Notes: generated by a model from the letters alone, not told the origin. Shown: positions 9,478-17,789, numbered from the stretch's first letter. The stretch: 64,000 nucleotides of DNA from Yinghuangia aomiensis (GCF_039542225.1 NZ_BAABHS010000023.1:1-64000); one strand, 5' to 3'. Translations and numbers: made by a program.

Positions 9478-9666
9478 TCAGGCCGCGCGGTCCTCCAGTT
9501 CGGCGAACCAGGCATCGACGTCTGCCTGGTGGAAGCGGATCTGGCCGTTGGGCAGCTTGAACGACTTGGGGCCGAGACCTCTGACAGCCATGCGGTAGTA
9601 GGCGGCGCGCGACATGCCCAGCTCTTCCAGAAATTCCGCGAGTCGTAGGGTCTTGGGGCGAGGCAT
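9478..9666 (-). CDS. Excisionase-like helix-turn-helix protein
   Basis: A 62-residue protein with a MerR/excisionase-type winged helix: LRLAEFLEELGMSRAAYYRM as recognition helix region, then the wing QIRFHQADVDAWF. These small proteins bend DNA at the attachment sites and favour excision by the partner integrase. The gene lies directly upstream of the integrase on the same strand and just downstream of an XRE regulator, so the three likely share a transcript. The ATG at 9664-9666 is chosen because the residues before it do not fit the fold. Confidence 0.85.
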   Translation of the reverse strand: MPRPKTLRLAEFLEELGMSRAAYYRMAVRGLGPKSFKLPNGQIRFHQADVDAWFAELEDRAA

Positions 9667-9769
9667 CGGTGCTCCTCGAGACGGTGCGTGTGCGGGCATG
9701 GCGGACCGGCCCGCCCCCGTGTGGCGTGGATTGCGGGCTACAGGTGGATCGGCGGCGGCCTGAGGCCGG

Positions 9770-10354
9770 TTAGTCGGCTTGCGGCAGGCCTTCGGGCCAT
9801 GGCGGCAGCACCAGGCCACTCGCACTCATACGGCTGCGAATTTCGTGAAGAGCCCGAACGTCGTCGGCCAGCATCGCCTCAGCATGGACCACACTCGTGC
9901 CCGGCGTTCGTCGGCGCTCCTCGCAGATGCGCAGCGACGTTATGGCCGTGTAGGCGGCTTGCGCGTGCATGCGGAACGCGTCGATCGTGGCGCGGGCGCT
10001 GCCCCGGGGAGCAGGCTCCTCGAGTGGCGTCTCTTCGGTGAACCAAGCGACTGCATCCCAGACGGGGATTTCCCGACCGGGGAACGCTTCAACTGTCGCG
10101 CGGTGGCCGAGCGGGAAGACCAGGCCGACCGGGCCTACGTTCAATGCCCGAGCCAGGACCAACAGCTCCCCCACTCCCAACGATGCGCGTCGACCTGTCT
10201 CGATGTTGGTCACGGCCTTGACCGGGATCTCGAGACCAAGCTCCGCGCAGGCGTCCGCGAGGTCCTGGGCAGTCATGCCCAGTTGTTTGCGGTAGTTCCG
10301 CACCTGCGTTCCCACGGCTTCAAGAAGTTGAGTCGACCACCCGGCAGCATCCAT
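9770..10354 (-). CDS. XRE-family regulator of the integrated element
   Basis: A 194-residue protein. Residues 10-75 form a Cro/CI-type helix-turn-helix (VRNYRKQLGMTAQDLADACAE, then VTNIETGRR and LLVLARALNV). The remaining 110 residues are helical, of a kind seen in actinobacterial XRE regulators, with unknown function. It heads the regulator-excisionase-integrase module. The ATG at 10352-10354 lies only a few bases below two AT-rich palindromes at 10358-10413, so the protein very probably represses its own promoter and holds the element silent. That role is inferred from position and from the operators. Confidence 0.85.
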   Translation of the reverse strand: MDAAGWSTQLLEAVGTQVRNYRKQLGMTAQDLADACAELGLEIPVKAVTNIETGRRASLGVGELLVLARALNVGPVGLVFPLGHRATVEAFPGREIPVWDAVAWFTEETPLEEPAPRGSARATIDAFRMHAQAAYTAITSLRICEERRRTPGTSVVHAEAMLADDVRALHEIRSRMSASGLVLPPWPEGLPQAD

Positions 10355-10357
10355 GAA

Positions 10358-10413
10358 GGAAGTTTTACATATAAAACTTCCCCAAGCAAGGAATTTTGAT
10401 CAAGAAAAATTCC
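10358..10413 (-). promoter_or_regulatory. Tandem AT-rich palindromic operators upstream of the XRE gene
   Basis: Two 24-base palindromes lie side by side. Site 1 at 10358-10381 has 10-base arms GGAAGTTTTA and TAAAACTTCC around CATA. Site 2 at 10390-10413 has 8-base arms GGAATTTT and AAAATTCC around an 8-base spacer. Their centres are 32 bases apart, about three helical turns, so two dimers would bind the same face. Site 1 contains TATATG on the minus strand, a good -10 element 14 bases before the XRE ATG. This stretch is far more AT-rich than anything around it. Confidence 0.7.
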
Positions 10414-10610
10414 CCATCTGCGACTGGCAAGCTCGGCCCCGTCAGCGGATCAAGGCGCCCGACCGTCGGCTCCCCGGCTCAGCCGATCACCCGGCCCAGG
10501 CATGGCGGTGATCCGGCGGACCGCATCGGCACGGCACCGACGTCGACGGCGAGCCGACCCTCGTCGCCCCCTCTCCCGAGAACTGTGGGGCATTTGGGGG
10601 TGGTGGGAAG

Positions 10611-10766
10611 ATGTACGCGATGGGCCGGGTCGGGAAATCCGCGCTGGCCGCGCACTGGCCGCCGTTCGGCGCGAGCCGGTGCACCGCGGACACCCCGGCC
10701 GCCGTCGACGCCGAGATCGCCCCGCTGGCCCGCGCCTGCAATCGGGCTTGCGCGTCAGATGCGTGA
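10611..10766 (+). pseudogene. Remnant of an NB-ARC/TPR regulator (P-loop fragment)
   Basis: A 51-residue frame contains GRVGKSALAAHW followed by a stretch ending TADTPAAVDAEIAPLARA. This pattern, a P-loop followed by a sentence on 'tadsPaavd', resembles the NTPase core of NB-ARC tetratricopeptide regulators common in Streptomyces. The rest of the gene (several hundred residues each side) is absent and the frame stops after ACASDA, so it is at most a fossil. The surrounding 10414-10826 stretch holds no intact gene. Recognition rests on a short segment, hence low confidence. Confidence 0.35.
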
Positions 10767-10826
10767 ACTCGTGCGGGGTGGCCGCGCGGGCGCAGGGGGG
10801 TGTACCGCGACCGGGGTGTTCGGCCG

Positions 10827-13466
10827 TCAGTCGGTGATGGTGAATGCGTGCGTGCCTGCGGGCACGGTGCGCTTTTCGCCGTTGGGGAGGCGGACGTCTG
10901 CGCGGGTGTTGGAAGGCACGGTGACGGTGACGGTCAGGCCCGCGGGTGTTTTCTCCCAGTGGCTGTGCACAGTGCCGTAGAGACTGGTGTAAGCCGCGCG
11001 CACGTGGGTGAGGGTGCCGCCGGGAACCGGGGCGACGACGAAGTGGTTCTCGCCGTCGACGCGGATGCCGGCGGCGGTGTCGAAGAGCCATTGGCATACC
11101 GCGCCGGGTGAGTAGTGGTTGTGGCTGGCGGTGCCTTCCCAGTCCTCCCACACGGTGGTCGCACCGGCGTGCACTTGGGCGAGCCAGCTGGGTGCCTGGT
11201 CGTTTTCGAGCATGCGGTAAGCGACGTCCGCGCGTCCGGCGTCGGTGAGCGCGGGCAGGATGAAGGGGGTGGACAAGAACCCCGTGCCGACCCGGTAGCC
11301 GCGCTGTTCGACTGCGGTGACCAGGCGCTCTTGCACCTTGCGCCGGGGTTCGCCGTCGAGCAGTCCCAGCGCGAGGGGGCGGACCAGTTTGGCCTGCCGG
11401 TCGGTGTCGATGCCGCCTTGCGTGAGGAAAAGGTGCTGGTAGGCGGTTTTGGCGCCGTCGGCGTACCGCGCGAACAGCGCCGCGTCGTCGACGTGGCCGA
11501 GGGCCTGGGCGATCTCGGCCATGTGGCGCATCGTGTAGTACAGGTACGCCGTGCACTCTTCGGTGCGCGGGGGCTGGGCGCGGGACGGCATCGGGTCGCG
11601 GAACTCGGTCGGCTCCAGCCACTCGCCGAGGTGGAGGCCCTTCTCGTAGACGTAGGCGTCGTACGGGTTGGCCTTCGCGGCCTCGGGGTCCTGGTGGCCG
11701 GTGTTGTCGATCATGAACTGGGCGTAGCGCCGCATGGTGTCGTAGCAGTCGCGGATGACCTCCTCGTCGCCGTAGCGCTTCCACAGACGGTATGGGATCA
11801 GCACCACCGCGTCCGCCCAGCCGACCGAGACGCCGCTGTTGTCGTAGAGCACCGACGCGCCGTTGTAGGGCACGACGGCGGAGGAGGTGCCGTCGGCGAA
11901 CTGTCCGTCGCGCACGTCGAGAAGCCATTTGCGGAAGAACGGCGCCACGTCCATCAGATAGGCGGCGGTGTCGACGAATATCTGGGCGTCGCCGGTCCAG
12001 CCGAGCCGTTCGCGGGTCGGGCAGTCGGTGGGCACGTCGAGGAAGTTGCCCTTCATGCTCCACCGGGTGTTCTCCAGGAAGCGGTTCACGTCCGGGTTGG
12101 AGCATGCGAACGTGCCGGCCTGGGGCATGGCGGAGTAGACCGCGACGGCGTGGAAGTCGGCCGGGTCGATGTCGACGTCCGTCTCGACGAGGGCGTAGCG
12201 AAATCCGAAGACCGCGAAGGCGGTGCGGTAGTGGTCGCGGCCGGTACCGCTGCAGCGGAAGGTGACCTCCTGCCGCGGGGTGGGCTGCAGTTCCTCCGTG
12301 ATCAGCGCGGTCTGTCCGGTGATCAGCAGCATCTCGGTTTCGGGTCCGAACTCCTTGACCGGCTTGTGCACCTGCATGTTGGCCTGGGTGAACTCGCCGT
12401 CCTCGTCGAGGACCTCCCCGAGGCGCAGCGTGATCTGCTGGCCTTTGCGCCCGGCCGCGGTGAAACCCACGAATCCGGCGATGTTCTGGCCGAAGTCGAG
12501 CACCCGCGCGCCGCCGGGCGTGGTGAGCAGCCGGGCGGGGAAGACCTCGTGCGTCCGGGGCTCGACGTTGTTCGAGGCCGTCGGGGTGAGGTGCTCCCGG
12601 GTCAGGCGGGCCTGTCGGGTGTAGGTGGGGGACATCGCCGCGTCGTACACCTCGCCGTCCTTCAGGTCGGCGAAGCGCACCGGACCGTCATTGCTCCACG
12701 CGAAGGCGTCGTCGCTGACGATGGTGTCGCGGCTGCCATCGTCGTAGGTGACCTCGAGCTGGCACAGCAGCTTGGTTTCCCGGCCGAAGACGTGGGTGAC
12801 GCCGAAGCAGCCGACCGAACCGCGGTACCAGCCGTCCGCCAAGTCGACCTCGAGCACGTGGTCGCCTGCACCGCCGCCGGCCATCGGGCCCGCTCCCCGG
12901 CCGGTCACCAGGTCGGTCACATCGTAGGTCTGGTACTGCAGCCGGTGGCGGTAGTCGGTGGCACCGGGGGCGAGTTGGAACTCGCCCACCCGCCGGCCGT
13001 CGATGCGCGCCTCGTAGATCCCGCACGCGGTGATGTACAGCCGTGCACGACGCGCCGGACCCCGCGTGCGGAACGTGCGGCGGAAGCAGTCCACGGGGTA
13101 GCGGACGTCCCGGACCGGGGTGTAGTCGCCGGTGATCCACCGGGCCGACCAGTCGTCCGGCGCCAACAACCCCAGCTCGAACCGGGAATGCGCCGGCTCG
13201 CCCGCGCGGTCGTCCTCGTCCCACAAGGTGACCGACCACGCGACACAGTCGCGGCTGCCAAGCGGCGCCCCGTCGTAGGCGATGTGGCTCATACGCGACG
13301 AGGGGACCTTGCCGGTGTCCCAGACGGTGTCGCCGTCGCGTACGGCAACGATGCGGTAGGCGGTCTGCCGCTCGCCCTCGTCGCAGTTCCAGTACAGCCG
13401 CGGCCGGGTGATGTCGATGCCCAACGGCTCGGACAGGTACTCCGTGCGCAGGCGGACGGCTTTCAT
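10827..13466 (-). CDS. Alpha-L-rhamnosidase (GH78)
   Basis: An 879-residue enzyme that removes terminal alpha-L-rhamnose from glycosides and plant polysaccharides by inversion. N-terminal beta domains (about 1-400) include the carbohydrate-binding-like segment ending in GQNIAGFVGF. The (alpha/alpha)6 catalytic domain follows, with the family signature DVPTDCPTRERLGWTGDAQ, WADAVVLIPY and, later, TTVWEDWEG with SHNHYSPGA. The C-terminal beta domain ends PAGTHAFTITD. There is no signal peptide, so the enzyme acts inside the cell on imported oligosaccharides. The ATG at 13464-13466 has AAGGAA upstream and lies 33 bases after the GH43 gene, so both are one operon. Length fits the family. Confidence 0.95.
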   Translation of the reverse strand: MKAVRLRTEYLSEPLGIDITRPRLYWNCDEGERQTAYRIVAVRDGDTVWDTGKVPSSRMSHIAYDGAPLGSRDCVAWSVTLWDEDDRAGEPAHSRFELGLLAPDDWSARWITGDYTPVRDVRYPVDCFRRTFRTRGPARRARLYITACGIYEARIDGRRVGEFQLAPGATDYRHRLQYQTYDVTDLVTGRGAGPMAGGGAGDHVLEVDLADGWYRGSVGCFGVTHVFGRETKLLCQLEVTYDDGSRDTIVSDDAFAWSNDGPVRFADLKDGEVYDAAMSPTYTRQARLTREHLTPTASNNVEPRTHEVFPARLLTTPGGARVLDFGQNIAGFVGFTAAGRKGQQITLRLGEVLDEDGEFTQANMQVHKPVKEFGPETEMLLITGQTALITEELQPTPRQEVTFRCSGTGRDHYRTAFAVFGFRYALVETDVDIDPADFHAVAVYSAMPQAGTFACSNPDVNRFLENTRWSMKGNFLDVPTDCPTRERLGWTGDAQIFVDTAAYLMDVAPFFRKWLLDVRDGQFADGTSSAVVPYNGASVLYDNSGVSVGWADAVVLIPYRLWKRYGDEEVIRDCYDTMRRYAQFMIDNTGHQDPEAAKANPYDAYVYEKGLHLGEWLEPTEFRDPMPSRAQPPRTEECTAYLYYTMRHMAEIAQALGHVDDAALFARYADGAKTAYQHLFLTQGGIDTDRQAKLVRPLALGLLDGEPRRKVQERLVTAVEQRGYRVGTGFLSTPFILPALTDAGRADVAYRMLENDQAPSWLAQVHAGATTVWEDWEGTASHNHYSPGAVCQWLFDTAAGIRVDGENHFVVAPVPGGTLTHVRAAYTSLYGTVHSHWEKTPAGLTVTVTVPSNTRADVRLPNGEKRTVPAGTHAFTITD

Positions 13467-13499
13467 CGTCGGTTTCCTTCCAAGGCGTGGGGCGGCGTA

Positions 13500-14474
13500 T
13501 CAGGCACCGCATCCGGGGCCGTCACCCGGCCCGCCCGCACGGTGCGGCCGCGCAAGCTCGATACCTCCCGACACCTCCCGCAGGGGGAGGATGACGGCGC
13601 GTTCCCTCGGGGTCTCGTTGGGCTGGTGCAGCGCCAGCACCAGCCCGCCTCCGGGCAGCCGGGCGACCATGCCGTGCCCGCCGTCACTCGACCACAGCGG
13701 CGTCCCCTGCTGGACCCACGGCCCCAGCACGTGGCCGGACTCGGAGCGCGCCACCCCCATCGCGTAGCCCGCATCCCCCCAACTCGACCACAGCATCAGC
13801 AGCGTGCCGTCGCCGGTGCGGTGCAGGAACGGGCCGTCGGTCACATAGGCCGCCTGCCCGTCTTCCCCGTCGTGCTCCCGTCCGTCGGAGTCGTCCGCCG
13901 CCTGCGGCGCGTTCAACGCACGTGCCCACGCGGCCTGCGACGCGCGGAACAGCAGGCTCGGCGGACCGGCTGCGGAACGCAGGTCCTCGGTCAGGCGCTG
14001 GGCATGGACCTCCCCGTCGCCGACCTGCAACCACTCATGGCAGAACACCATCCACGGCGCACCCTCCGCGTCGATGTGCAGGGTGCCGTCCAGGCACTCC
14101 CAGCCGTCAGGCGTGACCGCACCGGTGCTCCAGGGCGTGTACGGGCCGGTCGGTGCGTCCGCGACCAGGACCGCGGTACCGCGCACGACACCCGGACCGC
14201 CGAAGGTCGCGAACATGTGCCAGCGCCCCGCGTACGCATAGACCTCCGGCGCCCAGAACTGGCCGGACGACCAGAAGTCGGCCGGAGGCCGGAACGCCGC
14301 GATCGGTCCGTGCCACTCCACGAGATCCGCACTCGTCCAACAGTCGAAACCGCGTCCCGGCCCGCTCCAGACGTCGGGATCGGTACTGCCGAACAGCACA
14401 TAGCCCTCGCCGTCCGGCACCACCAACAGGAAGGGGTCACGAATCTGGATGTCGCCCAGCGCACTTGCGGCCAT
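13500..14474 (-). CDS. Glycoside hydrolase family 43 protein
   Basis: A 324-residue five-bladed beta-propeller glycosidase. The N-terminal IQIRDPFLLV supplies the general base Asp13; FWAPEVYAY and CLDGTLHID give further conserved acids; and VFCHEWLQ carries Glu147, the likely general acid. Family members are arabinofuranosidases, xylosidases or galactosidases, and the activity cannot be resolved by eye. No signal peptide is visible. The ATG at 14472-14474 gives the family's normal N-terminus, though the frame stays open to 14645 and a longer leaderless form is possible. It is the first gene of an operon with the rhamnosidase, fitting breakdown of rhamnose- and arabinose-bearing pectic material. 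Confidence 0.85.
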   Translation of the reverse strand: MAASALGDIQIRDPFLLVVPDGEGYVLFGSTDPDVWSGPGRGFDCWTSADLVEWHGPIAAFRPPADFWSSGQFWAPEVYAYAGRWHMFATFGGPGVVRGTAVLVADAPTGPYTPWSTGAVTPDGWECLDGTLHIDAEGAPWMVFCHEWLQVGDGEVHAQRLTEDLRSAAGPPSLLFRASQAAWARALNAPQAADDSDGREHDGEDGQAAYVTDGPFLHRTGDGTLLMLWSSWGDAGYAMGVARSESGHVLGPWVQQGTPLWSSDGGHGMVARLPGGGLVLALHQPNETPRERAVILPLREVSGGIELARPHRAGGPGDGPGCGA

Positions 14475-14651
14475 CAGGCGACACCCCGGACCAGCCGCCC
14501 GGCAGCTCGCGGCCGACCGGCGGCCACCCCCACCCCGGGACCCGGGATCCACCGATGGCATGCAGCGCACACAGGTGAACAAGCACCGTCCGTCGTCACG
14601 ACCGAAAAGCCCCTTCCCGCAAGCGAACGCCAGCGCGCCCCGCACGCGCCG

Positions 14652-14682
14652 ATCATACTAATGCGCATTACAAAAGAGTCAA
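14652..14682 (-). promoter_or_regulatory. Promoter with embedded palindromic operator for the GH43-GH78 operon
   Basis: On the minus strand a -35 TTGACT (14677-14682) and a -10 TATGAT (14652-14657) are separated by 19 bases. The spacer contains the perfect 12-base palindrome TAATGCGCATTA (14659-14670), with the central CG typical of LacI-family operators. A repressor bound there would block RNA polymerase. The start of transcription would be near 14645, about 170 bases before the GH43 ATG. Confidence 0.6.
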
Positions 14683-15105
14683 GAGAAGGTGCACCCGCCG
14701 CATAGGAAGCTCACCGCTCGGCATTTCGGCCATCGATGCACGCCGCAGTACCGCACTCATCGAATGGCGCGCCCTGCCAGCCGGCGCTCCGACTGGGACG
14801 CCGCGACCCGGCGGGCGCACGCGGACGATTGGCGGCCACCACGGCGCGAGACCCACACAGGGGCGTGGACTCCGGCGGAAAGCGACGCCACCATGGTCAA
14901 GTCCGGGTCTCACCAGCGCCGTTCCAAGACCCCGCCGCCGCGCAGCCGGCCGACGTCCGGTAGCGCGAAGGCATGCGCGCCGACGCCACGTCCACGGCAG
15001 TGGGTCCGCAGCCGGGCGCCCCCTATGGGCACCGTACGGGCGCTGCCGGCAGTCGTGAGGGAGAGAAGCTGGGCACCGGCTCACCGGCGTGCATAGGCTC
15101 CCTTC
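14683..15105. other. Non-coding stretch left of a small hypothetical gene
   Basis: I see no supported gene, RNA or clear repeat here. Frames on both strands are open only because of GC-rich composition. Confidence 0.5.
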
Positions 15106-15411
15106 ATGCACGATGAGATCACGGCGACCGTCGGCGGCGAGTTTTACTCCTTCGACGGGCGCATCCTGGAGATCTTTGGCCGTGAGTACTCCCGCCGCTT
15201 CCACATACGACATCTGCATCTCAGCGTGACCGGCCCGGACCGGAAGGGGAGGCGGACCGTCACGCTCGCCCACGGTCGGCCGGAGGCCCCGGGCGACAGC
15301 CTCACCTGGCATCCCACGGCCACGGAATGGGAGCAGTCCCCCGACTTGGCCGCGCTGCTCGAAGCAGTACAGGCGGGCATCGACTCCGCCCCGGGGCCCG
15401 GCCCGGTGTGA
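15106..15411 (+). CDS. Small conserved-type hypothetical protein
   Basis: A 101-residue soluble protein with alternating strands: MHDEITATVGGEFYSFDG, REYSRRFHIRHLHLSVTG, PDRKGRRTVTLA, and a C-terminal helix SPDLAALLEAVQAGID. The beta-rich pattern with a final helix is reminiscent of short actinobacterial hypothetical proteins whose genes stand alone; I do not recognise a function. Codon use fits the genome. The ATG at 15106 is the only good start. The nearest neighbour is the initiator tRNA gene 356 bases away. Confidence 0.6.
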   Translation: MHDEITATVGGEFYSFDGRILEIFGREYSRRFHIRHLHLSVTGPDRKGRRTVTLAHGRPEAPGDSLTWHPTATEWEQSPDLAALLEAVQAGIDSAPGPGPV

Positions 15412-15767
15412 CGGGCGTCGGGCGGCGCAGGCGACCAACATCCACGGCACGCGGACCGGACCGCGCCGAAGTTCGTCGTGCGGCTGAAATCGGCCCACGG
15501 GCTGGGAGGGAGAGGCACGCCGCTCCACGAGGCAGAACTTGCGGCCGGCGTCCCCGCCACCATTGACGCGAACGCCGATGGCAAGCAACGTGAACGGGGA
15601 CGGTCAGGCCGAAGTCGTCGGACGCCGCTCACGCCGTCGGGGTTCTTAAGCCTGCGGGCAGATCCGTTGTCTCGGCGGCGGGCCACGGGCAGCACACGAC
15701 CGACTGGCACGAAGCCTTGCCAGTGGTCGGCGGTGACACCCCGCAACCACTAGAGTGATCACACCGA
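15412..15767. other. Non-coding leader region of the tRNA gene
   Basis: No gene is supported. TAGAGT at 15751-15756 is a reasonable -10 element 12 bases before the tRNA, but no -35 element with normal spacing is evident. Confidence 0.4.
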
Positions 15768-15844
15768 CGCGGGGTGGAGCAGCTCGGTAGCTCGCTGGGC
15801 TCATAACCCAGAGGTCGCAGGTTCAAATCCTGTCCCCGCTACCA
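15768..15844 (+). tRNA. Initiator tRNA-fMet (CAT anticodon), CCA encoded
   Basis: A 77-base cloverleaf. The acceptor stem CGCGGGG pairs with CCCCGCT, leaving C1 opposite U72 unpaired, the mismatch that marks bacterial initiator tRNAs. The anticodon loop CTCATAA lies on three consecutive G:C pairs (GGG/CCC), the second initiator hallmark. The D arm is AGCTCGGTAGCT and the T arm has GGTTCAAATCC. CCA is encoded at 15842-15844. It works in translation initiation after formylation. No integrase abuts it, so it is not an obvious attachment site for the element at 8-10 kb. Confidence 0.97.
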
Positions 15845-15845
15845 A

Positions 15846-15883
15846 TGTTGGGGTCTGGCATTCGCCGGGCCCCAACAGCTTTT
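15846..15883 (+). terminator. Rho-independent terminator of the tRNA gene
   Basis: Arms TGTTGGGG (15846-15853) and CCCCAACA (15870-15877) pair perfectly; the stem continues inward through wobble pairs to a 4-base ATTC loop. GCTTTT follows. It begins two bases after the tRNA end. Confidence 0.85.
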
Positions 15884-16447
15884 CGTATGGGCTCGCCGTC
15901 GGTTCAGACTCATCGCCGGGTGTGCACAGTCGAGCTTCCGTAGGCGTGGTGCGGCGAAAGAGCGGTCTCGTTCGACCGCTCCCGCACACGCTGCCAGCCG
16001 CGACCCGCGGGCGACCGATCAGGCTATAGCGCGAGCACTGCAGCGTGTGCCGGCCCCGGGATACGCCCATTCGTGGTCCCCGCGCGAGCGGGGGTGTTGG
16101 GTATTTGTTGGGCAGCACAGTTGAGGCGAGATACTGGGGTTACGGAGAGTCAGATCGGCGGCCGCCGACTTCGGCGGGCCTCGACAACGCCTCCGGCGAT
16201 ATGGTGCGAACTGAATCTTGCAAAAGACGGCATCCGAGGCCGCTCCAGTGACGGCGCGGCCCAAGGCGGGCCCAAGAGGTCGCCATCGCCCGCTCGGGCG
16301 CGACGCATCGCCTAGCGCCATCGACCGTGTCAGCGTCCGTCCGATATCGAATAGGCCGGACAGTACGCCGTGTTCACCGCAGCACGGCGCCGGAAGGGCC
16401 GCGCCCGGCGCAGCATGTCGACCGGGTCGGCCTCTCCCGCGGCAACG
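15884..16447. other. Gene-free stretch with one CRISPR-repeat-like unit
   Basis: No supported gene lies between the tRNA terminator and the MaoC gene. The only structured element I see is the repeat-like 29-mer at 16073-16101. Confidence 0.5.
16073..16101. CRISPR. Solitary type I-E-like CRISPR repeat
   Basis: The 29-base unit has the stem CCCCGC-GCGA-GCGGGG flanked by GTGGT and GTGTTGGG. That length, stem and flank pattern match type I-E repeats of Streptomyces. No second copy stands 61 bases up- or downstream, and no cas gene is in the window, so this is at most an orphan or decayed repeat. An ordinary stem-loop is the alternative. Confidence 0.35.
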
Positions 16448-16900
16448 TCAAAGGACGACGAGGACGATGCTTTCGACGACGCATGCCGGCTTCGACTGAC
16501 CCTCGATCTCGACCGTGTACTTCACCACGACCTGCTTGCCCGCGGCGACATCGCGGACGTCGGCCAGCTCCGCTCCCACCCGCACCCGCGAACCCACCGT
16601 CACCGGGCTCGGGAAGCGGACCTTCTCCGTCCCGTAGTTGACCAGCATCTTCGGGCCGTCGAGGCGGAAGATGTCCTTGCCGAGGGCGGGGATCATCGAC
16701 AGCGTCAGGTAGCCGTGGGCGATGGTGGCGCCGAAGGGGCCGTTTTTGGCCTTCTCGGGGTCGACATGGATCCACTGGTGGTCGCCCGTGGCGTCGGCGA
16801 AAAGGTCGATGCGGGCCTGGTCGACGACGTGCCAGTCGCTGTAGCCGAGGTGGTCGCCTTTGCGTGCGGCGAACTCGTCGAACGATGCGAACACCTGCAT
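16448..16900 (-). CDS. MaoC-family (R)-specific hydratase
   Basis: A 150-residue hot-dog-fold protein. FADATGDHQWIHVDPEKA carries the catalytic Asp and His of (R)-specific enoyl-CoA hydratases, followed by FGATIAHGYLTLSMI, the conserved substrate-tunnel helix. A C-terminal strand pair (VRVGAELADVRDV, VVKYTVEIEG) completes the fold. It hydrates trans-2-enoyl-CoA in fatty-acid or polyketide metabolism; the exact substrate is unknown. The ATG at 16898-16900 follows GGAGG with good spacing. It stands alone, with a plausible promoter at 17038-17066. Length is normal for the stand-alone family. Confidence 0.92.
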   Translation of the reverse strand: MQVFASFDEFAARKGDHLGYSDWHVVDQARIDLFADATGDHQWIHVDPEKAKNGPFGATIAHGYLTLSMIPALGKDIFRLDGPKMLVNYGTEKVRFPSPVTVGSRVRVGAELADVRDVAAGKQVVVKYTVEIEGQSKPACVVESIVLVVL

Positions 16901-17037
16901 GTGCGCCTCCCGGTGGCGGTAGGCCGGGGTGACCGCGGCGTGCGGATCCCCGGTGCGCCCATGGTATTTCGCGGCGGCTTCGGGGGGTCCCGGAACGGCG
17001 CCGGAAGCTGTGGTGAGGCCCACATCACGGGAGGCGG

Positions 17038-17066
17038 ATAGTGGACCTTGCAAACTAATTGGCCAA
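17038..17066 (-). promoter_or_regulatory. Candidate promoter of the MaoC gene
   Basis: On the minus strand TTGGCC (17061-17066) and CACTAT (17038-17043) are separated by 17 bases, in a local AT-rich dip. It lies about 140 bases upstream of the MaoC start. Confidence 0.35.
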
Positions 17067-17685
17067 CGGCTAGGTTTCACCCGACGCCCGAGCAGTTGCG
17101 GGTGCGGATGCACGTGCATCTGCGTCGGCGTGGCTCGTCGTACGGGGATCGGACCGGCACCACGGTCCACGAGGGGTGCAGATGGTGGAGTTGAAGACGC
17201 ACACGCCGATCGCGGCGACCGCGTACACCGGCGGCTCGTCCCTAGTCGGCCGCACGACTGGCAGACCGCACCCCTCCGGCGCCCGCTGAACCGCGCAAGA
17301 CCGCTTTGCGGTCCGGAGGTTTTACGCGAACGGCACACCGGCGGATAACCCGGTTCCGCCACCACCGGATCCGCCCATCGGGTACGGTTCCCGGCATAAG
17401 CCAACGAACGCGCACGACCCGCACACCGGCACCGCGCCCGTCGGCCCGCCCAGTACCGCCCAGCAGCACCGCACGACCCGCAACTCCGCACGTCCGCACG
17501 CCGGTACGCGCCGGAGTGCGGAGCTCGGCAGGTCCGCAGTTCCCGCACCGCCGCAAGTCCCAGCACGTCAGCAAGCCGGTACGTCCGCACGACCACCCCC
17601 GGTCGCCGCGAGAGCCTCGCCCCTGTGGGCACACGCGGCGGCATGCGGTACGTGGCGCCGCCCCTGTGCGCCACGCGCCGCCACC

Positions 17686-17740
17686 CGGAGGTGGCTCCCG
17701 CTCCGGTCCGCCACGGCCGTCGCAGCGGGAGCCACCTCCG
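17686..17740. repeat. Perfect 17-base inverted repeat before the PLP-enzyme gene
   Basis: CGGAGGTGGCTCCCGCT (17686-17702) is repeated as its exact reverse complement at 17724-17740 with a 21-base spacer. It ends 49 bases before the ATG of the aminotransferase-like gene, so in its leader RNA it would form a very stable hairpin. It could be an attenuator or a terminator of transcripts arriving from the left. Confidence 0.6.
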
Positions 17741-17789
17741 TGTCATTGGCTCTTGGGACCTGCGCGGACCGGTTGTTAGCGTCGATGGC

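Larger units (their letters stand above)
16901..17789. other. Long divergent intergenic region with repetitive GC-rich DNA
   Basis: The 889 bases between MaoC and the PLP gene contain no supported gene. The stretch from about 17410 to 17600 is a low-complexity patch with many copies of short motifs such as CCGCACG, CCGCA and CCGGTACG. A promoter-like site (17038-17066) and a long inverted repeat (17686-17740) are listed separately. Confidence 0.5.

Noticed and set aside
11115..14705. 1196-residue plus-strand frame
   Set aside because: Antisense to the rhamnosidase and GH43 genes, which have convincing catalytic motifs.
14668..15588. 306-residue minus-strand frame
   Set aside because: No domain pattern, overlaps the small plus-strand gene and shows random composition.
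15768..15844. Initiator tRNA as attachment site for the element at 8-10 kb
   Set aside because: It is 6 kb from the integrase, complete, and has its own terminator with no duplicated 3' end seen.
16012..16162. A CRISPR array around the repeat-like unit
   Set aside because: No second repeat at plus or minus 61 bases and no cas genes, so only an isolated unit is reported.
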